The position numbers and the translations under genes are program-made. A model generated the notes under the pieces. That model did no database searches. It worked only from the letters and a program-made list of their open reading frames with translations, and was not told the DNA's origin. DNA of 64,000 nucleotides from Ophiobolus disseminans (taxonomy: Eukaryota; Ascomycota; Dothideomycetes; Pleosporales; Phaeosphaeriaceae), in assembly GCA_010093685.1 (NCBI GenBank), contig MU006229.1, positions 248,001 to 312,000 of the forward strand, read 5' to 3'. Each line of letters begins with the position of its first letter. Position 1 is the stretch's first letter. This document shows, piece by piece, positions 1 through 10,211 of the stretch.

Positions 1-807
1 GGTTGACGACAGGCACACCGTTGTTGTGAACGGGCACGCCGTTGTTGTTGACGGGTGTACCAGCGACATGTTGCTCATGTACAGCCTTCTCGTGATCCAT
101 CCTGTTCCTCCTGCGGTGGTCCTTGATCTCGTGGAAAGAAGCAGTGATAGCGTGTAGGAGACTAAAAATATAATGTTAGCATTAGGTATAACGAACACAG
201 CAAGGAGCTGAACTTACGTGCTGATGATAGCCAAGATGAACGTTCCCCACGGAAGATTGCAAGAGTCATCTTGAGGATCCGCATTCGTACCAGTCACATC
301 ATTCCCCGCGCCATCCTGCAGCCTCGACGGACTATAGCAATGCCTCGCCCCCGCAATCCCACCATTCGGCCTCGTAAGCACCGTAACAGCAATGAACGCG
401 CCAACGAACAACAAATCCAGCAAGACCCATACCCATCGCAGCGTCCGGCCACCAGGGTTAGCGCTCTTCTTGATGCAGCCGAGCAGCGTCGAGATGAGCG
501 TGTACAGCACCGCAGCAGCGAGAATGCCCTCGACGGCACCGTATGCGCCGTTCACGCCGCGGCGCGTCTTGATGGAGTTTACCAAGCGGTACACTTTGTA
601 GAGGCGCTGCGAGAAGGCGCCGAGCGAAATGACGGAGGACAGGAATTGCAGGACGCGGGTCAGGCGCAGGAGCGTGTGGTAGAACTTTCCGCCCTTGAGT
701 CTGTCGGGCACGAAGCGAGTGAGTAGACCGGTTTGTTCGCGCTTATCGTACACAGGAGCATCGACGAAGCCGTCGGCGGGCTGGCGGGTTGCGTGAGAGT
801 CGCGCAT
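1..807 (-). CDS. Four-TM MARVEL-like membrane protein (3' end beyond window)
   Basis: Two exons on the minus strand: 807..218 and 161..1, with a 56-bp GT-AG intron (217..162) in phase 2. The start ATG is at 807. The protein has four hydrophobic segments, at about residues 48-70, 88-112, 123-146 and 186-206, with a charged loop rich in Lys/Arg between the first two. This spacing is typical of fungal MARVEL-domain proteins, which sit in the plasma membrane or eisosome areas, but no diagnostic motif is visible and the family call is inference. After TM4 comes a basic stretch (HEIKDHRRRNR) and then a small imperfect repeat of the type TPVNNNGVPVHNNGVPVVN running off the left edge. The end of the gene is outside the window. 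Confidence 0.7.
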
Positions 808-1547
808 CGTGGAGGTGTTTGGTTGTGAGTGATAGTGTTGTGGTAATGTAGTGTGAGAACTTTGCGGCGTGGGAAGTGCGATGTGAAGACAGCAAGTGCG
901 TGGAACTTATATCTCAACAACGCAAGCGCGTACCACAGAGTTTCGTTGCCCGCTTTCCTTGCCTGGCTTGTTCGTCACCGCTACGTAGCCACGAAACCTT
1001 GCACGACAGTCCCTGCACACGCAAACTCTTGTGTGTGTTTTCACTATTTGATCGTGACGCCACTGCCAATGAGACGCCTCAGCCACAAGCAGGGCAAAGA
1101 TCAGCAAGTCTAGAAGTGTTGAGGTCGTGGGCACGGTGTCATGTTGTGAGTGTGGCGATACGTCATTGCCCTGAAAACCAGAAGATTGGGTGTGACATGA
1201 CACGAGCCCACTGATATTTTTCGACTTTTGCATCTAATCCTTCCGCGTAGCCGTCTTAGCACAGGATCGCTGGCAGAGATCCTTGTATCTCGTATTGAGG
1301 TCGAAATAAAGAAGCAACCGCTTCGACGTGGTCCGCGGGAGTGGCTGAACACGAGGGAAATGATTGGCCAAAATGTCTTGACAACAGAAAATCCTAAATC
1401 ATTAATGGATCCGGCTTCGTTCTCCCTTGATCGGGACGCTGTCCCTGACCAATGCCTGTCCATGCCCCCAAAACGGTGTGCCACCAGCGATAGAGGAGAT
1501 GAAGACCCTGCCGCAACAACAAAGCCTGATTTTCTTGGACCTATGCC
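808..1547. other. Intergenic, no gene seen
   Basis: This lies between the start of the 4-TM protein gene and the stop of the alpha-galactosidase gene, both on minus. The overlapping ORFs here lack family-like composition and splice partners. It presumably holds the 4-TM gene promoter and the GH27 3' region. Confidence 0.5.
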
Positions 1548-3231
1548 CTACTCCAAAACTTCAAAGCCCACGAGATCAGGTGCAAAAGCATTGCCGACTG
1601 CGCCAAAGGTAACGACGTTGTTCATGCCCTGAGTGAACCCATCAGCCTCAATGACCAGTCTCCCACTTTCATCCCAGTTGCCACCCGAGAGTGGGAACGC
1701 CCATCTCTTTGCCTTCCCGCCGTTCACCGCCACGGTTATGTTCCTTACGTTATCTCCAAACTCCCACGCAGTCGTGAACGCGTAGTCGTAATTCACAAAA
1801 TCGACGCCCACGAGCTTCTTACCGCTTGATTTCGCGCTAACGTTGGCAAACGTGACGCTAGCGCCTTCGATGATGTTTCCTGCTTTAAAGCCGATGGGCA
1901 AGCATTTGCCTGATGGACAAGACGTGACACGTGCTGAACCAGACATCGACGCGTTTGTGGCGCTATAGTAGGTTGTCGACGATAGTGGAGCAGACGCAAC
2001 AATGTCGGATAATAGCCATATTCGCAGCTCATGACCAGCCAGATTGAGCTTCTGCGCTCCAGATATAGAGCCCAAGTCTTTTGCGGCCCAGACATCGCGA
2101 GTGTTAGCTGATGCAATGCCTAGGGATTTGAGGTCGACGTCCACGGTTTGAGAGTTGTTCTTCCAATTCGCTACGCCCAATACCTTCCTCGACCCGGACA
2201 GCTCGCCAATCCAGACATCCCACTCTTCTTCCGTGTACCGACGCACGAGCTGCGCTTGCTTGGCAAGCGAGTCTTGGTTGATGGCGATGATCTCTTTGTT
2301 GGATATGATTTCGAGCGATGTTCTGCTGAGACGATTCGGATCTAGGGCAGCGCCAATGATCAGAGGAGACTTGTTGATCGCCCACATGCCGAAATGGAAG
2401 CGTTCTTCCTCGGTAGAAAGTGCGTTGAGCCCTACAATGAGCATGTCCATATCCGCAAACGCGCCGGGTTTGGTGTGTCTGAAATACGGCACCACTTGGT
2501 TCGTGATGCGCCAAATGCTTCGCCAGGCGTTGTAGATGTCGTTGCTAATCCTCCACGAGGTCCCGATCTCGCTGGCCCACGTACCAACGTCGGTGCCAAT
2601 ACCCCATTGACATACGTAGTACTGAATCTCGCGATCGACGGCTTCTAATTCAGCAGCCATGTGCTGAAAACGTGCTGGTGACTGTGACTCGGCTGAGCTG
2701 GAGTCCACCATCGTCGTCTTGGATGTCGAATAGCAATTGTCGTACCTAGAAGTCCGTTAACGACCATTGCTCAATCTAACAAGACCAGGGTAAATACTTG
2801 AGACTATCCCCACCCCACTCAGCGAAGCTCTCTGCATCCAGCTTCTCAAACCCCAAACTCGCTGGCAAGTCCGTTGACCCGCACTGCAGATAACCCGCTC
2901 CAGAGTACAGCCCATAATCAAGTCCTAGCCCGTGGATAAAGTCGCCGAGAGCTTTGCCGCCCGCGGGAAACAGCGTCGCATTCCATTGCAGCCTTCCCTC
3001 CGCATCTCGATCGCGCGATGGCCATCCGCAGTCCACGGTCACAAAGTTGTAACCGACCTTGTCAAGCCCGAGTGCGATGAGACCTTCGGTACTTTGTTTG
3101 ATCTTGTCTTCGGAGGGCGAGCAGCTCCAGGTATTGTATGAGTTCCAGCCCATGGGCGGTGTTGGTGATCTGACGGTTTTCGCGCTTGCAAGTGCAAGAT
3201 GCGCGATCACGAGAGAGATTGTCCGAGCCAT
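1548..3231 (-). CDS. Secreted alpha-galactosidase, GH27 with C-terminal CBM35-like domain
   Basis: Two exons, 3231..2798 and 2745..1548, with a 52-bp intron 2797..2746; 543 aa. Start chosen at 3231 because it opens a signal peptide (MARTISLVIAHLALASA) directly before the family N-terminus TPPMGWNSYNTW. GH27 enzymes release terminal alpha-1,6-galactose from galactomannan and raffinose-type sugars by a retaining mechanism. The nucleophile motif KYDNCYS is rebuilt exactly across the splice (Asp about residue 147). The acid/base Asp lies in RISND at about 214, after CQWG. The barrel continues through FADMDMLIVG and MWAINKSPLIIGA. The last ~127 residues (from RVTSCP) form a beta-rich CBM35-like module, as in fungal enzymes of this type. 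A TATA-like TATTTAAG sits about 50 nt upstream (3285..3278). The function call is firm; the exact substrate is unknown. Confidence 0.93.
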
Positions 3232-4526
3232 CTTTGCGTATGCGATGTCGAGTATGCCACCAGGGCTATCGACAGGACTTAAATACTTCAGTGCCATGCA
3301 TCCTATACCTCCATGTAGTATTGTAGCCGCACCACGGGTTCCGCCATAATGTAACGGCGCGGCCAACGGAGAAATCGACGGCCGTACGGGGTCTACATGG
3401 TTGTCTAGCAGCGCAACTTATAAGTAGTGTGCGTATTTTCGGAAGGTACACATAGTTAGAGACGAAGAGGAAATAGCTTCAGCGGGCCCTGGTGACGATC
3501 TCTATTCCCCGCATCTGATCGGAGGAATGATGGCGCGAGCGACAGGGATCTTCTTTTGCACACTTACAGTACCCAATATATCAAAGCTGATGCTACTTGT
3601 ACCTATTTGCATGTGAACTAGGTAAATGTAAGCAGCATAGTCTTCAAATTTTGCATGTGACGAGAGGTGGGGAAGCTACAGTCTCCATTGAGTCTCAGCA
3701 ATTGCATACCTTATTTCTGTCAGTGTTGAAGGACTATTGATGATGATGAGACTTACTACACAACAAGGTGGTAGTGCAACGAAGAGAGTTTTGTCGACTC
3801 CTTGCTCAAGTAGGTGGATGATGCAAGGAAGTAGCGCCGGCGTGACGTTCCGTAGCTACATAGCGACCGCGGATAACTGTACAGCAATGCGCCGCTGTTC
3901 TCCAAAACAGCCGAAAAGGCAGTGTGTTAGATCAGCGAGGCCTGGAGAAAGCAATGAACACGCACAAGTCCACGGGTGCAAACGCAGCACATGGACACGT
4001 GACTGATCATCTGTAGGAGCCGCTGATCGAATTGGTTTGGTTGACGGGATCGCATAATAAGCTCGATCGTTTCGAGACCATGCGTAAAAACGATAACGTG
4101 CTTCAGCCGCGATGAGGTCACCTGGGCAGGTATTGTGCCTGCTAGTTGAGAAAAGATTGCCGAGGTGTGCATGTCGCGTGGCCAGCGTGACTACAACCTT
4201 CATCGTCTGCATCGAAGAGGTGTAGACTGCCGATGATGCGACGAAAGGCATCTCAGATGCAAGACGATGTATAGTTCACTCAGTCAAGGAGAGGATAATT
4301 CTTTCGGAAGGATGCGCCAAGCCAACGGCGCTACTTTATCTCCGTCCCCGATGATCGCTCAGCCCCCCGAACAACGCGTCGACCTCATCCTTCGCCGTGT
4401 ACACCTGCACCTTGGTGGCTCGCCACGTAATGTAGCATAATCTCATGGCTTTGGATCTTTCCCGGTCGCAAATTCTTGGATCACCGTCTCAACCTAATCG
4501 TGCTCACTCTGACGCGCTTCCATAAC
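3232..4526. other. Divergent intergenic region, GH27 / Zn2Cys6 regulator
   Basis: About 1.3 kb between two divergently transcribed genes, so it should hold both promoters. The ORFs inside it show no recognisable protein features. Whether the adjacent regulator controls the galactosidase cannot be told from sequence. Confidence 0.5.
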
Positions 4527-6130
4527 ATGGTGACTAGAGGTGGACGTTCCAAAGGGTGTTCGGATTGTCGGCGTCGGAAAGTCAAGTGTGGTAAGCCGCC
4601 CCGATGATAGTTCCCTACTTGTCTGCGTCTCATCTATACTCATGCTACCCGCTCACGAGCCTGTATGGTCTGTGCAGCTACAGAACACTATTCTAGTCTT
4701 TCATCTCGATTTAACACTCCATAGACGAAAGTCGTCCGGTATGCCTGCGATGCAAGAAGCGCGGCGTTGACTGTGATGGGCCGAGATACCAAACGTGGGT
4801 TGATCAAACCGAGACCTTCTCCACACAGTCTTCGTCACCAAACAAACTCACAAAAATCACTCGCCCAGTGGAGCTATCCTTTATTGCTTTCGAGGACAAC
4901 ATTTGCCTGGCCTATACACGAAAGAAGTTGTTCAGGGGAGGTCTAGTTGAAGTGGCTTGCGATAAGATAGACTGGCGGGAGAACTCCTCCACTTTTTTGA
5001 AGGATCCTTCCCTTGCTTTGCTACGCAAAGCTATCCTCAGCCTGTCTGTGACCTTCTTTGGAAGTCAACATCATGATGCTCGGATCACCACGCAGGGCTA
5101 CGATCAATACGGCGAGGTTCTACAACAGCTCAATACTGCACTCACCATCCCAGAACAGCAGACCACCAACGAAACCTTACTCACTGCCCTCACCTGCATG
5201 CTCTTGGAGATCTTCCTGCCAACTGGCCCTTCCAATTTTCTGAAGCATCAAAGAGGCATTGATGCCATCATGAGCTTGAGAGGACCTCCCACGGAGACGA
5301 CTGGCGATACTGCGACGATCTTCCAAGGTCTCCGAATCATTTCCATAATTGGTGCACTTGTAGATGCCAGACCTTCCATATATGCCAAAGACGAGTGGAA
5401 GCACGCGCCAATGCCATACACTGACGGGATTGGGATGTTAAAAGCTGAAATCTTCACTGTGCTAGGTACGACTGCGCTTGGTCACTTGTAATTGGACACA
5501 CGCTGACTGTTTAATCTCACTTTCGCAGCCGAGTGTACACAACTCATGAGTGATCGCGATACTCTGGTTGCTTCCAGCGCAGGCCCTAGGGACTGTGAAA
5601 CGCTCCTGGCGCGGCTCGACCATACCATGTCCGATCTCTGTGCGCTCTATCCTTTATGGGTACGCACTAATAACGACCAAATGCAGTTGGCGGGGAATAT
5701 GTCGCGCATGGCTGATGAGCTTGGAATCGCCAACCACCTCTCCGCAACGGCATACATGTTGTATCATACAGTCCACATCTGCATTTTGCAAATAAGGGAT
5801 TCCTTGGATCCTTCCTCGAACAACATGAAACTTCGCAATGAAGCTGCTTCAAAGATAGCCAGCGTACTGGAGATCAAAGAGTGCGAGAAGCGAGAGGGAT
5901 TTGCGGAGTCGAACACGATTGGCTTTGTCGCTACAAAAGTCGCATGGCAAGCCTTGGGTGGCTTCAGCACTCCAGAGGGACGGAGATTGGCCCGCGCTGT
6001 TGGATCAGCCGTCGATGGCGTGTCCAGATCGCCAGGCGACAGTCCATCAGCCTGGAGCTATGTAAGCGATGCAACACAGGCAGGATTGCAGGATGCAGCC
6101 TTCGCAGCCTGGGTTGTGACGGTGACGTAG
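4527..6130 (+). CDS. Zn2Cys6 fungal-specific transcription factor
   Basis: Three exons: 4527..4590, 4725..5465 and 5529..6130, with introns of 134 and 63 bp; 468 aa. The first exon is only 64 bp and would be missed by an ORF search. It encodes MVTRGGRSKGCSDCRRRKVKC, and the intron falls inside the zinc cluster. Exon 2 completes it: C-D-E-S-R-P-V-C-L-R-C then GVDC, so all six cysteines of the GAL4-type binuclear cluster are present (about residues 11-38). The rest resembles the helical fungal transcription factor middle region (LTCMLLEIFLPTGPSNFLKHQRG), followed by a C-terminal helical region. It acts in the nucleus; its target is unknown. The end could extend by a further unrecognised intron after AAWVVTVT. 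Confidence 0.85.
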
Positions 6131-6950
6131 ACAAAGGAAGCACTGCTGCAACTCGATTGTACCACCTCCCGCGATATGAGGCGGAGATGATTGACATGGG
6201 ATACAAGCCTTTGTCGCTGCCAATCTAGGACGATTTGAAATCTCCGCATCGCGTCCCACGACGTTCGCCAACCGACTGAGTGGCAACCCCACAAGCCAAG
6301 ATCAAGTCTATAAGATCGCTGCAGCCCAGCACCATCAACACCCGATACTACGGTAATTGACATGTTGTTAACTGCTAGTGGATCCGGAACAGAAACGAGT
6401 ACACAATATACCAGTCGCCCATTTTTATTTGCGGCTTCAACTCGATCACGAGGCCATGTCACTCATCCCCACGCTGCCCCAGGTTTTCTTCTTTTAGCCG
6501 GCGGGAGCTTGTTTAGAACCAGCATTTAAATTCGGCCACGACAAGCCTCGGTTGAAAGGCGGTACTAGACCCCTGAGCCGACGACTCGCGTGTTTCAGAC
6601 AAGATGACGCATGATGGAGCCTCACAGTCAGCGCATATGAGAATATGAAGATTCATACTGCGGACAGTGTCCGAAGCGTCACAATTTACCGCGATTCAAA
6701 GCATGATAACAAAATTATTAGCGCGATTAAAGCTATGGATCTTCATCTTCCTCTCTACCGAACACGTATATTTGCCGTTTCCCACATCCCGGTTAAACAT
6801 CGTAGTCTATGATAAACTAGCCAAGAGCCTCTAACTTCCCCGGACTACTGGTAGTATGTCATGCGAGCGATGCGCTCGTATATAAGGTTGTGTATCCCCA
6901 GTTGACTGCTCTTTGACACATTCAAGCTTCAGTACGTCAGATCAAGCACA
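6131..6950. other. Intergenic, promoter of chitin deacetylase gene
   Basis: No coding feature recognised. The last 75 bases hold a TATA box and a pyrimidine-containing leader before the next ATG. Confidence 0.5.
6879..6887 (+). promoter_or_regulatory. TATA box of the chitin deacetylase gene
   Basis: TATATAAGG, about 65-70 nt before the ATG at 6951 and followed by the leader TTCAAGCTTCAG. This is a strong match to a TATA element at a normal fungal distance. Confidence 0.6.
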
Positions 6951-7917
6951 ATGGGTATCAAGACGTTCGTCGTAGCTGCATTGGCGGCGGTTGCGGTGGC
7001 AAAGCCAATTCCAGACCCACTTCATGTCATGAGGCAGTCTGGGCCCGTAGCAGGACAGGTACGACAATTTCCGAGAGGCGTACAATGGCCGAGAGCTGAT
7101 CATGATAGGTCATCACCAAGTGCAGTGCGCCTGGTCAGCTTGCGCTCGCATACGATGATGGACCATATCAGTATACCCAGAAGCTCGTCGATACGCTCAC
7201 AGCGGGCGGGGCAAAGGGAACATTCTTCGTTACCGGTAAACATATCCACCACCTACAAACAAATGCATAGACACTAACATCGCATTGCAGGAACTCTATA
7301 CGGTACGTCTCGCCCTTCGACATGTCAGAGAATCCACTAACATACGCAGGCTGTATCTATGGCCAAAAGGCCGCCCTCCAGAGCGCCTACGCAGCCGGCC
7401 ACCAAATCGCATCGCACTCCTGGAGCCACCCCCAAAACTTCGGCTCCCTATCATCCGCCGACCTAACCAGCCAAATGACCCGCGTGGAGCAAGCCTTGAT
7501 CAATATCATTGGCGTAAAGCCCACATACATGCGCCCACCTTATCTCGCCACCGGCGGCAGCGTACTCTCGACCATGAAGACCCTAGGCTACCGCGTCATC
7601 ACCGATGACATCGACACCGAGGATTGGAACAACAAAACCCCTGCGCAGAGCCAGGCCAAGTTCACGCAAGCGGGCGCCGGTGGAAATGGACATATCCCGT
7701 TGATGCATGAGACGTATGCCAGCACGGTTAATACGCTCACGCCATGGCTCATCAATTGGGCTAAGAATAACAACTTGAAGTTGGTGACTGTCGGTAAGTT
7801 TGCTCCTTTTTCCGCGATGTGGGATGGTTTAGCTGATGTGAGGTAGCTGAGTGTCTTGGTGATACGCCGGCTGGTATGTACAAGAATGGTACAGCGAATA
7901 GCCAGTCTTCTTGTTAG
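6951..7917 (+). CDS. Secreted polysaccharide (chitin) deacetylase, CE4
   Basis: Five exons: 6951..7058, 7109..7235, 7291..7302, 7350..7793, 7847..7917; introns 47-55 bp; 253 aa. The third exon is a 12-nt microexon (GAACTCTATACG) that supplies GTLY. It begins with a signal peptide (MGIKTFVVAALAAVAVAKP). All CE4 (NodB) motifs are visible: YDDGP (Asp 52/53), HSWSH (metal His 105/109), RPPY (about 144-147), DIDTEDW (about 169-175) and LMHET (about 200-204). CE4 enzymes remove acetyl groups from chitin or other acetylated sugars outside the cell; in plant-associated fungi they can alter wall chitin. There is no chitin-binding module. The C-terminal exon ends in a Cys (SQSSC), probably paired with the Cys near residue 41. 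Confidence 0.92.
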
Positions 7918-8519
7918 ATGTAGGCACTGGGTTGGAGCGTGGCTCGAGTTCTAGCTGGCTTCGCAAATACATCAGAATATGATTACAAACGTGTCCAACG
8001 AATGCAACAAATGCACCATCTTCACGTACTACCTAGGTACATGACATTTCCACTCGTTCGTACCATCAAGTTTCAATCATGCACCACTCACATATCGCAT
8101 CGAAAACGTGACACCACCAATTTCCGCGACTTGCTGACAAAACTTCAGCCTCGTGAGCCGCCACTCACGGAAAACCAGCCATGCAGCGGATAAGCGTCAG
8201 ATTCGGACCCCATGGAAAACCATGCATCTAGACTCCACCACACGCCTGTTCATGCTCGCATACTTCGCATTCGACTTCGACAAGACTCGACGGTATGGTG
8301 TTCATAGAGCAGGATGGATCAGGGCTGAGCGCCACATTCGGCTGACAAAGTCGCATTCATACTTGAAGTGTACAAGCTCGGAGATCTGCAGTTGGAGGGT
8401 TGTGGGTTGGTGTGAGTATAAATTCGGGACGTTTAGCTGCTACAAGACCGTATCCTTCACAGTACCTCTTTCATAACTCTACTTCCAATCTCACCACCTC
8501 CCACCATCGCTCAGCAAGC
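7918..8519. other. Intergenic, promoter of MDR reductase gene
   Basis: No coding feature seen. A TATA box lies near its right end. Confidence 0.5.
8417..8423 (+). promoter_or_regulatory. TATA box of the MDR reductase gene
   Basis: TATAAAT, about 100 nt before the ATG at 8520, followed by a CT-rich leader (CTCACCACCTCCCACC). Confidence 0.5.
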
Positions 8520-9690
8520 ATGCCAACCATGAAAGCCCTAACCATCGCCTCCCCTGGCGCGACCCCACAAATAGCATCAGACATCCCCATCCCCATGCCA
8601 GGCCCAGGCCAAATCCTCGTCAAAACTTCCTACGTAGCTATCAATCCCGTGTTCGCTTCCCCATTCCCCTCCCACTCTTCTCAATACTAACCCACCCATA
8701 AGCGACACAACAATGTCCACCTACGGCGCAATGGTGCAGTCCTGGCCCTTCACGCCCGGGTGCGACGCAGCCGGCACAATCGTCGCCCTGGGCCCCGATG
8801 CGCTGTCCGCATGGGGCACGGCGTGGGTTGAAGGCGAGCGGGTGTTTGGGTGCACGCGCCTCGGTGCTCAAGGCTACGCGGCGTGGGCGGAGTACTTTCT
8901 CTTCGATGCAGCGCTGTGTTTTCACGTGCCGTCGAACTTTGACATGGCGCAAGCAGCTAGTACGGGCGTGGGGCTACTGACTGCGAGTTTAGGCGCGTTT
9001 GCGGGGCTGGGGGTGGATATTTTGGATGCGGAGGATATGCCTGAGAAGGATGCGAGGGGGGAATGGGCGCTTGTATTTGGTGGTGCGGGGAGCGTGGGAC
9101 AATTTGCTATGCAGGTGTTGAGTGTAGCTGGGTTCAGCGTCGTGGCGACGAGTTCGAGCAAGTCGTTTGAAGTAAGCTATCGTTCCACCCCCTGTCACGT
9201 ATGTGCTGATATTTGATTCCAGCTCCTCGAGTCCCTCGGCGCAGTCGAGACAATCGACTACAAGTTGCCCGCATCAGACATCGTCGAGCGTGTCAGATCC
9301 ATCACCAACGGCAAGCTCAACTACGCGTTCGACGCCGTGTCCGTAAACGACGAACTGCTCTCGTCGACTTTTGCGGCTCTTGCACCTATGACGGAAGGAG
9401 TGCGACGCTTCACGACGACGAATGATTGGGATCCGCATCCGGAAGTGGCTGATACTTTGGTGAAGCCGATTCAGTTGGGTCCAATTGGGCAGCCTGACGC
9501 TGTGGAGTTGAACGACAATCTGAAAGCCATGATACCAATCATGTACAAGTTGCTCGAAAAGGGGGTGATTAAGCCTAGTGAGTATGCTGTGGAGGGCGAG
9601 AGCATCGAGGATATACTGAAAGCGTGGGAGGTGCAGAAGAGCGGAGCGAGGGGGGGTAGGAAGGTTGTTGTCAAGATTATTGAGGAATAG
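8520..9690 (+). CDS. MDR-family enoyl/quinone reductase (ToxD-like)
   Basis: Three exons: 8520..8650, 8703..9171, 9223..9690; introns 52 and 51 bp; 355 aa. The first donor is the second of two overlapping GTs (8651), because only that one joins in frame, giving the expected NPVD motif. It has a GroES-like N-terminal half (ALTIASPG, GQILVKTSYVAINPVD, PGCDAAGTIVALG) and a Rossmann nucleotide-binding half (WALVFGGAGSVGQFAMQVL). There are no zinc-ligand cysteines, so it belongs to the zinc-free branch that reduces enoyl or quinone groups with NADPH. In fungi this branch contains HC-toxin ToxD-like proteins and stand-alone trans-enoyl reductases, but no synthase gene lies nearby here. A second ATG nine bases downstream (8529) is an alternative start. 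Confidence 0.85.
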
Positions 9691-10211
9691 AGAATAACTG
9701 AAAGGCCGTTAGCCGACGGCGTGGTCTGTAGCAGTAATATTTATAGATATCTAGCTCTGCAAACCTGTAAGCTTCACGGCTCGCACGTAAAAGAGATTAA
9801 TCACCAACAAACGGCTGCAGCTACTGTGGCTTATAATGATCAGCTTTCTTATCCAACTATTGCGACAAGAAAGGAATGCGACTATGCGTCCAAGATCAGG
9901 GACGAATATCCTGCATACTTTGGGTGGGTCGCAATTGCGTCCTAAACGAGTGCTTTCGTTTCCGACAATACTATGAAAAAATGACAATAGCGGCGGGGCG
10001 ACATGCACGGTGATTAGAGACGAGTTTCAGTAATGACTGTGGTGTGATCTATATATGGCCAGTGGATGTTGTAAGGACAGAAAGTGTGGTGACGACTGAA
10101 AGGAAAGCAAGCCCAGGCTGCACATGCTCTTGAGGTAAATGTGTCGCTCCGGACATTGGTCACCGACTATGTCCAGAGCTTGCTAAAGCTTCGCGTCAAG
10201 ACTCGCGTAGG
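9691..10211. other. Convergent intergenic region
   Basis: The stops of the MDR reductase and the Ca2+/H+ exchanger face each other. No gene seen. Confidence 0.5.

Noticed and set aside
8649..8702. First GT (8649) as donor of the MDR reductase intron
   Set aside because: It gives a frameshift into exon 2; the overlapping donor at 8651 gives NPVD and an open frame.
8520..9690. Secondary-metabolite cluster around the ToxD-like reductase
   Set aside because: No PKS, NRPS, terpene synthase or transporter genes in the window; neighbours are a deacetylase and a housekeeping exchanger.
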